Source of the DNA: Microbacteriaceae bacterium
Lineage (GTDB): Bacteria; Actinomycetota; Actinomycetes; Actinomycetales; Microbacteriaceae
Assembly: GCA_024642605.1 (NCBI GenBank)
Contig: JAHEAT010000078.1
Span: 1 to 27,916, forward strand
Direction of reading: 5' to 3'
DNA: 27,916 nt
The position numbers and the translations under genes were made by a program. Numbering within the stretch: position 1 is the stretch's first letter; the number at the start of each line of letters is the position of its first letter. Shown in pieces: positions 9,000-16,668 of the stretch. The notes under the pieces are model-generated. The model had not been told where the DNA came from. It was given only the letters and a program-made list of their open reading frames with translations, and did not search any database.

Positions 9000-10228
9000 A
9001 AAAGTTCGTTGTCGGTCTTCTCCGGAAGTTCGATTTCTTTGGTGCGGTCATCGAGCTCGTCGGCAGATTCAACTTTGACCGAAGCCTCTTCAAACTGGTC
9101 ACTATCGGCAGAAGGATCCTCGGCATCCAACACAAAAGTTTCTTCGTCAGCTGGTTCAGCAGTAGATTGAGCAACGGCAAAGCTTTCGGGTTGTTCCGCC
9201 ATTGGAATTTGTGCAGTAGTGGTGTCATCAAAATCTGTTTCGATCGGCTCAGCCAAGAAACTACCCCCAACAGCGGCCGAGGCAAACAGAGCATTGGCCG
9301 ACAAAGAAGTGGTTGAACCTTCTCGAACTTCCGATGCGATCAACTCAAGCGACGCCAAGGCTTCGTCGATGATCTCTTGGTCGCCGATGTTCTTGCCGTG
9401 CAACAACCAACGCGCATAGGTCAGTTCGCCGTACAAGGTGGCACGCTGAGAAATAGTGGCGTCAACCGCTCCGATCCTCGAGAAGTAACTGAGTCGAACC
9501 GACTCTAAAAGGTCGGGTATCGCTGCCGTCGCAATCCAGGCGAGGTCTTCGGCCGGGTCGCCGATGTGAAGAGCTCCCCAGTTGAGCACGCTGTAGACGG
9601 CATCGTCAGACTGAAGAACGGTTTCGGTTGAAAGTTCACCGTGCACCACGGTTGGTTGGTAGCGGAACAGGGCTACGTCTTCGAGAGCCGCCTCCCAGCG
9701 TTCTAGAAGCACCGGTGGAACCAGACCAAGAGCCGAAACAGAATCTAGTTCGTTCATCAGGCGCTTGGCAGTCTCGGCAGGTGAAAATTCAGGCAACCCG
9801 GCAGAGCGAAACACTTCGGTGTCAAGTGAATGAATGGCTGCGATGGCGGTTCCGAGACTGTTGCTCAAGGCGCCGCCCGGGGTAACTCGCTCGAAGCGAA
9901 TCGGTTGACCGTAAAGGTATTCAAAAACCACAACGCGGTTTCGCTTTGCATCTCTGGTTTCGCCCAAAATGGTGGTGACCTTGAAGGGCAATCTCGCTCG
10001 AGATTCTGGCCCAAGCAGACGCAAAACTTGAGTTTCAATGTCGAGTTCGAGTGAACCGGCGGTAGATGCCGGGGTGCGAACTACGTAATCCTGGCCGTTA
10101 GCGCCTTTGAGTAATGCTGAGTCGAAGAGGCCAGTTTGAGCGCCACCGAGAGGGTGCGCTTGAACTAGGTCGATCGCAGGAGCCGCTGCCTTCGCGAGGG
10201 CGGCTAAAATCAAGGGAGATTTCGCCAT
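8996..10228 (-). CDS. APH-family phosphotransferase-like protein with degenerate catalytic motifs
   Basis: A 410-residue protein with the fold signature of the aminoglycoside/choline-type phosphotransferase family. The Brenner motif reads VVHGELSTETVL (H196) and the metal-site motif VLNWGALHIGDPAEDLAWI (N216, D224). In active enzymes these read HGDxxxxN and (I/V)DW. Here the catalytic Asp is Glu198, the Asn is Thr203, the metal-binding Asp is Asn216, and the ATP-contacting Lys position seems to be Arg51 (YVVRTP). Catalysis is therefore doubtful and a binding or regulatory role is possible. Residues about 300-410 form an acidic, Ser/Thr-rich, low-complexity tail, probably disordered. It is divergent from nudC and overlaps the adnB stop by three bases. 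I would not call it an antibiotic-resistance gene. Confidence 0.75.
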   Translation of the reverse strand: MAKSPLILAALAKAAAPAIDLVQAHPLGGAQTGLFDSALLKGANGQDYVVRTPASTAGSLELDIETQVLRLLGPESRARLPFKVTTILGETRDAKRNRVVVFEYLYGQPIRFERVTPGGALSNSLGTAIAAIHSLDTEVFRSAGLPEFSPAETAKRLMNELDSVSALGLVPPVLLERWEAALEDVALFRYQPTVVHGELSTETVLQSDDAVYSVLNWGALHIGDPAEDLAWIATAAIPDLLESVRLSYFSRIGAVDATISQRATLYGELTYARWLLHGKNIGDQEIIDEALASLELIASEVREGSTTSLSANALFASAAVGGSFLAEPIETDFDDTTTAQIPMAEQPESFAVAQSTAEPADEETFVLDAEDPSADSDQFEEASVKVESADELDDRTKEIELPEKTDNELF

Positions 10229-10234
10229 GGCAAA

Positions 10235-10240
10235 AGGTTA
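10235..10240 (-). promoter_or_regulatory. Putative -10 box for a leaderless APH-like mRNA
   Basis: On the minus strand TAACCT ends six bases before the ATG at 10228, with no Shine-Dalgarno sequence between. It lies in the 67-base divergent gap shared with nudC. Confidence 0.4.
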
Positions 10241-10295
10241 GAAGTATCGAGCCAATAACCTTGGCATCGCCACGCACCCAACGAAGAGAGTCAGC

Positions 10296-11264
10296 ATGAA
10301 TCACCTACCCAACGGTGAACTAAACCTAGCTCTCGCCCGCCATGCCATAGACCGCGATTACCTCAGCCGTACCCGCCCCGAGCTCTTCGACGAGCTCTGG
10401 GCCGACCCCGACACGCGAGTAATCGCGATGCATTCGGGTCAAGTGCTGCTGCAAGATGGCGTCGATTCGGCAAGCCTCAAACTCCACACCGTTGAGTCTG
10501 TACCATCGGCGCAGTTGAGGGTTTACCTGGGCAAGACCACCGAGGAGACCACCACCGAACCGATTGGAACCCCCGTGGTTCTGGCTGTGCTCGGCGATAA
10601 CTCGGCGATGCAACTTGAACCGGATGCTTCGGCCTGGCACACTCTCAGAAAATCGGGGCTCGGGCTCAGCGACCGCGACACCGGAATATTTACGCAGTCG
10701 CTCGCAATAGCCAACTGGCACCAAACTCACGTGCACTGCCCTCGATGCGGAATGCCTACCGTGGTTGAGCAGGCCGGTTGGGTGCGACGCTGTTTCTCTG
10801 ACGACACCGAACTTTACCCACGCACAGATCCCGCCATCATCGTCGCAGTCACCGACGACCAAGATCGCATTCTGCTTGGATCGCAGGGCGTTTGGGAGCA
10901 CAACCGTTGGTCGATACTGGCCGGCTTTGTTGAGCCGGGGGAGTCACTAAACGCAGCGGTTATCCGTGAAATGTTTGAAGAAGCCGGCGTAGTTGTCGAG
11001 CACCCGCAATATCTAGGCAGCCAGGCTTGGCCTTTTCCTTATTCGCTGATGCTCGGCTTTACGGCAAAATTGAGCGCGAATTCGCCCGCGCACATCGCCG
11101 ATGGCATCGAGATTGAAAAGCTGCGTTGGTTTAGCCGCGAAGAGATTGCGGCCGAGGCGGCTGAGTTGAAACTGCCAGCGAGAATCTCGATTGCACGCGC
11201 AATCATTGAGCGTTGGTACGGCGGCCAACTCGAAACCGGCACCGAGCTGGCAGCGGGTCAATAG
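10296..11264 (+). CDS. nudC: NADH pyrophosphatase / NAD-cap hydrolase NudC
   Basis: A Nudix hydrolase that cleaves NAD(H) to NMN(H) and AMP and, in characterised homologues, removes NAD caps from RNA 5' ends. The 322-residue protein has a poorly conserved N-terminal domain, then a zinc ribbon with C148, C151 and C166 and Asp169 at the usual fourth-ligand place. The YPRTDPA segment follows at 174-180. The Nudix box runs from G210 (GFVEPGES, then REMFEEAGV) with E225, E228 and E229 as metal ligands. The NudC-specific SQPWPFPxS motif appears as SQAWPFPYS (242-250), one Pro replaced by Ala. A purine-rich AAGAGAG lies before ATG 10296. uvrD2 begins two bases after its stop, so the two are probably one transcript, as nudC and uvrD2 are neighbours in mycobacteria. 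Confidence 0.93.
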   Translation: MNHLPNGELNLALARHAIDRDYLSRTRPELFDELWADPDTRVIAMHSGQVLLQDGVDSASLKLHTVESVPSAQLRVYLGKTTEETTTEPIGTPVVLAVLGDNSAMQLEPDASAWHTLRKSGLGLSDRDTGIFTQSLAIANWHQTHVHCPRCGMPTVVEQAGWVRRCFSDDTELYPRTDPAIIVAVTDDQDRILLGSQGVWEHNRWSILAGFVEPGESLNAAVIREMFEEAGVVVEHPQYLGSQAWPFPYSLMLGFTAKLSANSPAHIADGIEIEKLRWFSREEIAAEAAELKLPARISIARAIIERWYGGQLETGTELAAGQ

Positions 11265-11266
11265 CG

Positions 11267-12946
11267 ATGACCCCAGATCAGATTCTCGAAGCGCTCGACC
11301 CAGAGCAGCAGCAGGCAGCCGAGTCTTTGGTTGGCCCCGTTTGCATTCTGGCCGGCGCAGGCACAGGTAAAACCAGAACCATAACGCACCGAATCGCCTA
11401 CGGAATCGCCAAGGGTTACTACTCGGCTAATCGAGTTCTCGCACTCACCTATACAAATCGCGCCGCGGGAGAGCTGCGAATTCGGCTTCGAAACATTGGC
11501 ATACCAGGCGTCTCGGTAAAAACTTTTCACGCCGCCGCGTTGGCGCAACTCCAGTTTTTCTGGCCTCAGTTCGCCGGCATCCCGGCACCAACCGTGATCG
11601 AGTCGAAGGCCAGAAGCATCGCCAAAGCTGCCGAAGGACTCAAACTATCGTTCGATCCTGCCGCGATTCGAGACATCGCCGCCGAAATCGAATGGCGCAA
11701 GTATTCGATGCTCTCGCTCGACGATTACGCTGCGATTGTTGAAACTCGCCCCAAGGTTGCCGGCTTGAGTGCCGAACGCAACCTTCAGTTGCAGGGTGCC
11801 TACGAGGTAGCCAAAGCTGCGGCCAACAAACTCGATTGGGAAGACGTGCTGATTCTCACCTTGGGAATGTTGCGCGCCGAACCTCGAGCAATCACTCACG
11901 TTCGCCAGCAGTACCGTTTTTTCACCGTCGACGAGTACCAAGATATTTCTCCGCTACAGCATGCGCTGCTAGATGAGTGGCTCGGTGATTATGGCGACCT
12001 CTGCGTGGTTGGCGACCCAAACCAAACCATCTACAGCTTCACCGGTGCAAGCAGCGAGTTCTTGAGCAACTTCGCCGAACGTTACGCCGACGCCAAGGTC
12101 GTGCAGCTAACCCGCAACTATCGTTCAACCAAAGAAATCGTTGCGTTTGCCAACCGGCTCACCTCCGATGTCTCAAACCTCGAGCCGCTTCAGTCTGAGG
12201 GAGCTCTCGGCGTTGCTCCGCTCATCAGGCCCAGCGCAACCATCGCCGAAGAGGCGGCACATGTTGCTCAAGCCATCAGCGACAAACTCGACCAGGGAAC
12301 AGCGCCTAGCGAAATAGCCGTTCTCTACCGAGTGAATGGGCAGTCTGAGCCGATTGAGAATGCGCTGACCCATCTCGGAATCAACTATCAGGTTCGCGGT
12401 GGCGAGCGGTTCTTTGGCCGCACCGAAGTGCAGCAGGCCATGCAGGCCATTCGCGTCGAAGCGCTCGGTTCAACCGACAAAGCGCTCTACCACGCAGTCA
12501 CCGACATCATGCGTTCACTGGGATGGCAGTCGCAAGCGCCTCAGGTAAAGGGCGCTGCTTATGACCGCTGGGAAGCACTGAACTCATTGGTTCAGATTGT
12601 CGATGAAATGCCAGAAGAATCTAGCCTGGAGAACTTCGCTAAAGAGCTCGACGAGCGCCAGCGTTCGCAACACGAACCTCTCAAGCCGAGTATCACCTTG
12701 GCCACCATCCATGCGGCGAAAGGCTTGGAATGGGAAGTTGTGTTCCTGGTCGGTGCATCCGAGGGTTATCTGCCGATTGCTTATGCGAAAACTCCGGCCG
12801 ACATCGCCGAAGAACGTCGCCTACTTTATGTGGGTGTAACTCGCGCCAAAAAAGAGCTCACCATTTCGTGGCCAAAAACCGATGTTGCTGGCGGGCGCAA
12901 TCGCGAACCATCGCGATTCTTGAGTTCGTGGGCCACGAAAAACTAG
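11267..12946 (+). CDS. uvrD2: UvrD2-like superfamily 1 DNA helicase, short form
   Basis: A 3'-5' DNA helicase of the UvrD/PcrA superfamily, cytoplasmic, acting in DNA repair. The ATG at 11267 directly after nudC is preferred over the in-frame start at 11213, which lies inside nudC; this gives 559 residues. Motifs: LDPEQQQA (10-17), Walker A AGAGTGKT (29-36), LTYTNRAAGEL, VDEYQDIS (DEYQD 222-226), VVGDPNQTIYSFTGAS, LTRNYRS, TIHAAKGLEWE and EERRLLYVGVTRAKK. The protein stops soon after motif VI. Mycobacterial UvrD2 is about 700 residues and continues with an HRDC domain and a tetracysteine zinc domain; neither is present here, nor do I see them in another frame downstream. Its TAG overlaps the convergent stop within CTAG at 12943-12946. 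The orthology call rests on position and motifs. Confidence 0.85.
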   Translation: MTPDQILEALDPEQQQAAESLVGPVCILAGAGTGKTRTITHRIAYGIAKGYYSANRVLALTYTNRAAGELRIRLRNIGIPGVSVKTFHAAALAQLQFFWPQFAGIPAPTVIESKARSIAKAAEGLKLSFDPAAIRDIAAEIEWRKYSMLSLDDYAAIVETRPKVAGLSAERNLQLQGAYEVAKAAANKLDWEDVLILTLGMLRAEPRAITHVRQQYRFFTVDEYQDISPLQHALLDEWLGDYGDLCVVGDPNQTIYSFTGASSEFLSNFAERYADAKVVQLTRNYRSTKEIVAFANRLTSDVSNLEPLQSEGALGVAPLIRPSATIAEEAAHVAQAISDKLDQGTAPSEIAVLYRVNGQSEPIENALTHLGINYQVRGGERFFGRTEVQQAMQAIRVEALGSTDKALYHAVTDIMRSLGWQSQAPQVKGAAYDRWEALNSLVQIVDEMPEESSLENFAKELDERQRSQHEPLKPSITLATIHAAKGLEWEVVFLVGASEGYLPIAYAKTPADIAEERRLLYVGVTRAKKELTISWPKTDVAGGRNREPSRFLSSWATKN

Positions 12947-13980
12947 CAACCACACTCCGGTTGCCTTTGCCATGTTTGCAGCTGCACCAAGCCTGTTCGG
13001 TGATCGACTGTCGTGGATTCGAAAGTCGCTGGTTGCAATGCATCGAGGTACCTGATGGCCTTTTCGAGTGCGAATCCGGCGCAGAGCAGCGATGTTTGAG
13101 CGTCATCGAGCCGCTCCTTCCTAAAGCGCAACTGGCTGGCTAGGGCCGCCCAAGCTTCATCACGATTCGCCTCGGCCAGGTTTCGGCAATCGAGGCAGGC
13201 AGTCGTGCCAGCGACAATCACCGGTGAAACTCGACTCACCTCCACACCGAGTTCGATTGCTAGAAGACCAGGGCTTCGAGATGTCGAGCGCTGCGCCGAG
13301 AGCTCAAAGTCGCCCATCGAAAGCGGATGAGACGCGACCATGATGTTTAGGGCGGTGGCTGTCGCTGACCGTTCGGCATCGGCTGCCCCAATCAATCGGC
13401 ATGGCGTGCTTGACTGGTTGAGCAGTTCGGCGAGTGCGAGGCGTTTTGGTTTTCCAATCTGGCTGCGGTCGAACCCGATTGTGCCGGTGTCGGCAACCTC
13501 GATGGGCGAGTCGTCGTCGCAGACGATATTGCCGATTCCGGCAGCAGCCAAAGCAAGCGACAGAATTAGCGAAGTCTTGTTGAGGCGCAAAATGCACACC
13601 GAGTGCGTCGCCCGAGAGGCCAGAATTTTTCGCCCGTCGATGTTGGTTTCAAAGCTAGCTCGGATAATTTCGGCAAACGCCTGGCGCACAAACTCTTCGT
13701 GAAGAGAATCTGGGTGTTCGGTTTTCGACACCGGCGTTTCGTCTAGCAAAGCTGGTCGTAGGCGCTGAACGAGGTCGCTGGCAGCTTGATTGCCCATGCC
13801 GAGGCTAGAGCCGAGGTTAGGTAACGCATCTGTGGCAATACCGCGAAAGAGCAAGTTGATTAGTCGTTCTTCGGCATCACCAACGTTTTTGATGGTTACG
13901 GCTTCGCGACCGAGCCCAAGTTGAAGTGTTTTGGTGTCGCGCCAAAGCGCCAGTCTTGCCGGGTTGATTTTGATAACCAT
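12943..13980 (-). CDS. E1/ThiF-like protein (TOMM cyclodehydratase-like, degenerate ATP site)
   Basis: A 345-residue cytoplasmic protein resembling the E1/ThiF-like proteins that recognise leader peptides in azole-forming (TOMM) RiPP pathways. Actinobacteria carry one beside uvrD2 (Rv3196-like position). Visible: an N-terminal winged-helix-like part (about 1-110), then an E1-like Rossmann segment with LALAAAGIGNIVCDDDSPIE at 142-161, and C-terminal zinc-type cysteines ACLDC (C262, C265) with ECGC at the very end (C343, C345). The glycine-rich nucleotide loop typical of E1 enzymes is replaced by LRLNKTSLIL (131-140), so adenylation is doubtful. No RiPP precursor, YcaO or dehydrogenase gene is in the window. 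It lies 58 bases downstream of the zincin-like gene on the same strand, so the two likely form an operon. True function unknown. Confidence 0.7.
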   Translation of the reverse strand: MVIKINPARLALWRDTKTLQLGLGREAVTIKNVGDAEERLINLLFRGIATDALPNLGSSLGMGNQAASDLVQRLRPALLDETPVSKTEHPDSLHEEFVRQAFAEIIRASFETNIDGRKILASRATHSVCILRLNKTSLILSLALAAAGIGNIVCDDDSPIEVADTGTIGFDRSQIGKPKRLALAELLNQSSTPCRLIGAADAERSATATALNIMVASHPLSMGDFELSAQRSTSRSPGLLAIELGVEVSRVSPVIVAGTTACLDCRNLAEANRDEAWAALASQLRFRKERLDDAQTSLLCAGFALEKAIRYLDALQPATFESTTVDHRTGLVQLQTWQRQPECGC

Positions 13981-14038
13981 GCAGCGATTCTCGCTCCCGA
14001 TAGCGCGGGTACCGCCGAGTAATCCACAGGTGTGGTTT

Positions 14039-15376
14039 CTATTCGCCTAAGAGTTCGCGCAGGGCCTGGTCGATGGCGTCAGAGCCATCGGAACTTCTGA
14101 CTCGGCCAATCAACCTTGCCGGGGCATCGATGTCTTCGCTGCTTGGCAGCAGGTCTGGGTGCGACCACAGCGCATCTCGTTTTGCCGGGCCAACGGCTTC
14201 GGTAAGTGCGCGCCACATCGCGGTTGCCTCGCGCTGGCGTCGAGGTCGAAGTTCGAGACCAACAAGGGTGCCAAAGGTGAGCTCGGCAGGGCCACCGGTG
14301 GCTCGGCGTCGTCTAACTGCTTCGCCGATTGCCGATGCCTTAGGCAGCATTTTTGTGGCTTCTTCGGTAACAACCTCAACCCAGCCCTCGATGAGCGCTA
14401 GCAAAGTTTCGATAGAAGCGAGGGCACGCTCTTGTTCTTCGGTGCGTGCGGCAATGAGGGCGCCCGACTCCAACACGCGGCGCAGGTCTTCTGGATTATT
14501 GAGATCTGAACCTTCGGCTAGTTCGCGAAGCGATTCGCTGTCGATCGAGATTTCAGACGCGTATGCGCTAACCTGACCAACCACCGAGTCGCGCAGCCAC
14601 TTGCTGTGTTTGAACAGTCGCGCAAAGGCGAGTTCGCGTGTGACCAGGTAAATGTAAGCCTGGTCGGCCTCGAGTTCGAGCCCGTCTACGAATTCGCTCA
14701 AATTTTGCGGCACCAGTGCGGCTCGGTCGACGAAGATCGGCAGGCCAACATCGCCTCCGCTAATCACGGTGAGGGAGAGCTTGCCGATTGCCTGCCCAAG
14801 TTGCATGGCAAACAGCGCCCCGCCGGCGGCCTTCATAAACTGTGATGCTCCGCCTGACGCCCCGCCTAGTTCTTCGGGCAGGTTTTGTTGCATTACCTCG
14901 GTGAGAGCGTTCGCCATGCGTTCGGCAACCGGCTGTGAAAGTTCTTGAAAGAGCCCGAGCGCGTCGGCCACCCAAAGCTCGCGGGTTAGCAGTTTCGGCT
15001 CGCTAATCACAGCAGGGATACCCGTTGCACTGTCTAGCCAAAGCGCGGCTAGAGCCTCGGCTTCTGAAATTTGTGAACGCGTTTTTTCTAAAATGGGGCG
15101 ACTTTTGGCCTTGGCAATCTCGCGGGCCTGTTCGGCGGCAACTTTCCAGTTGACGCCGCCCGTGGTTTGTTGCTGGCTCGCCGAAAGTGCCGCCTCAATC
15201 TGACGCTTCAGCGCTTCGATGGCTTCTGGGGTGTTTGGAATTCCGGCTGCTTTCGCCAGTTGCTCGGGGTCGATGCCGGCTTGATTCGATAAGAACTCGC
15301 GCATGAATTGCGCAAACTGCTCTGGGGTTGGCAGTTCGCCATCTCCCGCGGGTGTCTCGTTGTCAAAGTCGTTCAA
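14039..15376 (-). CDS. Zincin_2 / DUF2342-family protein, metalloprotease motif altered
   Basis: A 445-residue protein of the actinobacterial family often labelled zinc-dependent metalloprotease or 'F420 biosynthesis associated hydrolase' (Rv3195-like). It has an acidic N-terminus, an Ala/Gly-rich helical middle (about 165-200) and the family hallmark near 240-260. The stretch that should hold the zinc motif reads TRELAFARLF (R247-F255): xExxH has become RELAF, with both histidine positions lost. Zinc proteolysis is therefore unlikely unless other residues serve. The start is TTG at 15374-15376, preceded by AGGAG six bases upstream. A TACCCT box at 15393-15398 (minus strand) could be the -10. 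It heads the minus-strand unit with the E1-like gene and is divergent from the PDZ protease gene, a conserved actinobacterial arrangement. Confidence 0.8.
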   Translation of the reverse strand: MNDFDNETPAGDGELPTPEQFAQFMREFLSNQAGIDPEQLAKAAGIPNTPEAIEALKRQIEAALSASQQQTTGGVNWKVAAEQAREIAKAKSRPILEKTRSQISEAEALAALWLDSATGIPAVISEPKLLTRELWVADALGLFQELSQPVAERMANALTEVMQQNLPEELGGASGGASQFMKAAGGALFAMQLGQAIGKLSLTVISGGDVGLPIFVDRAALVPQNLSEFVDGLELEADQAYIYLVTRELAFARLFKHSKWLRDSVVGQVSAYASEISIDSESLRELAEGSDLNNPEDLRRVLESGALIAARTEEQERALASIETLLALIEGWVEVVTEEATKMLPKASAIGEAVRRRRATGGPAELTFGTLVGLELRPRRQREATAMWRALTEAVGPAKRDALWSHPDLLPSSEDIDAPARLIGRVRSSDGSDAIDQALRELLGE

Positions 15377-15539
15377 TCTTGCTCCTGCAATCAGGGTAAA
15401 GGTTGCTCACTCAAGATTCGCTTCAAACCCAGCGTTCTTGCAGCAATGTTCGCCCTAAGCGTCATGGCCAAAGGCGCTCACGCCAACGCCTACCTCGCCC
15501 GCAAGCGTAGGCTGGAAGTCAGAACCTAAGAGAGACTTC

Positions 15540-16601
15540 ATGTTTGAGCCAAGCCGCAGACGACGCCTAATCGGGCGTGTGTTTTTGGTTCTCGGCATGG
15601 TTGGAATCGTTGCCGCGATGGCAGCCCCAGCCCCTTACGTGATTGAAATGCCAGGCCCCGTTTTCAATGCCATGTCGAGCCTCGACGGGCACAAGATCAT
15701 CACCGTTTCTGGCGCTGACACATATCAGAGCAAAGACCGCTTCGACGTCTTGACCGTTCAAACCAGGGGAGGCCCCGAGCTTCCGCCAACCTGGATCGAG
15801 GTCTTTCTGGCGATGCTCGACAACGAAAAAGTTGTCGTACCAATGGAGAGCGTTTACCCATCGGGTGTGACTCAAAAAGACGAAGAGCAAGTCACCACTC
15901 AAATGATGCTCGACTCGCAACGCGATGCGATTGCAGTTGCGCTCAAGCAGCAGGGCTACAAATTCCCCACCTTCCTGGCGGTTGACTCGATTCGAAAAGC
16001 CAGCCCAGCCGAAGGTGTTTTCAAGGTCGATGACCGTGTTCTGTCGGTAAATGGAAAGTCGACGAAGGTTTATGCCGACATCACCTCTCAGGTAACCGCA
16101 TCTGAAGGAAAGTCGGTTTCTTTCGTGGTCGACCGAGCCGGCAAGGCCAAAACGGTAACCGTAAAGCCGGTGAAAGACGCCGATGGTGTTTATCGTGTGG
16201 GCATCTTTGTGGGCTATCGATACGACTTTCCGGTTGATGTCAAAATCTACCTGGGCAATGTCACCGGTCCATCGGCCGGACTTATTTTCTCGCTCAGCTT
16301 GCTCGACATCATGACTCCCGGCGACCTGTCGGGCGGGCACCACGTGGCTGGCACCGGCACCATCTCACCCGACGGCCAGGTTGGAGCCATTGGCGGCATC
16401 CGTTTGAAAATGATTGCGGCCAGACATGCCGGAGCCGACTACTTTTTAGCCCCAAAATCGAACTGTAGCGAAATCATCGGTCACATTCCGAAGGGTCTCA
16501 CCGTGAGAGCGGTAGACACCTACGAAGACGCCCTTAATGTTCTTTCCGATCTAGAGCAATCCATACCAGTCAGCCCCATACTCAACTGCCCTACCAAATA
16601 G
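15540..16601 (+). CDS. Membrane-anchored PDZ domain / Lon-like (S16) serine protease, YlbL type
   Basis: A 353-residue protease facing outside the cytoplasmic membrane. Layout: a basic N-terminus (RRRR at 6-9), one membrane anchor at about 12-32, a PDZ domain at about 125-215 (ASPAEGVFKVDDRVLSVNG is the typical carboxylate-binding and turn region), then a Lon-type S16 domain. The catalytic dyad is Ser245 in GNVTGPSAG and Lys290 in GAIGGIRLK, with the expected spacing, so it should be active. ATPase domains are absent, as is normal for the YlbL family (Rv3194c in mycobacteria). GAGAG-like purines lie before ATG 15540. UPF0182 follows after 67 bases on the same strand. Substrates are unknown; processing or quality control of secreted or membrane proteins is the likely role. 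Confidence 0.9.
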   Translation: MFEPSRRRRLIGRVFLVLGMVGIVAAMAAPAPYVIEMPGPVFNAMSSLDGHKIITVSGADTYQSKDRFDVLTVQTRGGPELPPTWIEVFLAMLDNEKVVVPMESVYPSGVTQKDEEQVTTQMMLDSQRDAIAVALKQQGYKFPTFLAVDSIRKASPAEGVFKVDDRVLSVNGKSTKVYADITSQVTASEGKSVSFVVDRAGKAKTVTVKPVKDADGVYRVGIFVGYRYDFPVDVKIYLGNVTGPSAGLIFSLSLLDIMTPGDLSGGHHVAGTGTISPDGQVGAIGGIRLKMIAARHAGADYFLAPKSNCSEIIGHIPKGLTVRAVDTYEDALNVLSDLEQSIPVSPILNCPTK

Positions 16602-16668
16602 GTAACTTGCTAGCATTCTGCTCAAAAACGGGTTGAATAGTCAGCAGGTAACTAAGTCAAGGAGTTCA

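Noticed and set aside
8996..10228. Aminoglycoside or macrolide resistance gene
   Set aside because: The catalytic Asp and Asn are missing and the gene sits in a chromosomal repair cluster with no mobile elements.
10326..10901. 191-residue minus-strand frame inside nudC
   Set aside because: Antisense to the zinc ribbon and Nudix region of nudC; no recognisable features.
13990..14035. CCACA-CC-TGTGG inverted repeat before the E1-like gene as a terminator
   Set aside because: The loop would be only two bases and no T run follows, so it is not a credible hairpin terminator.
12943..15376. Complete azole-RiPP (TOMM) biosynthetic cluster
   Set aside because: Only the E1-like partner is present; no YcaO, dehydrogenase, precursor peptide or exporter is seen in the window.
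15308..15529. Possible 73-residue protein in the gap between the zincin-like and PDZ protease genes
   Set aside because: The first third overlaps the zincin-like gene in antisense, no ribosome-binding site or leaderless box precedes it, and the sequence is not protein-like. I see nothing else firm in the gap beyond promoter candidates.
15567..16343. 258-residue frame on the minus strand opposite the PDZ/S16 protease
   Set aside because: Shadow of a gene with an intact Ser-Lys dyad; the composition (many His, Arg and Trp) is not protein-like and there is no start signal.
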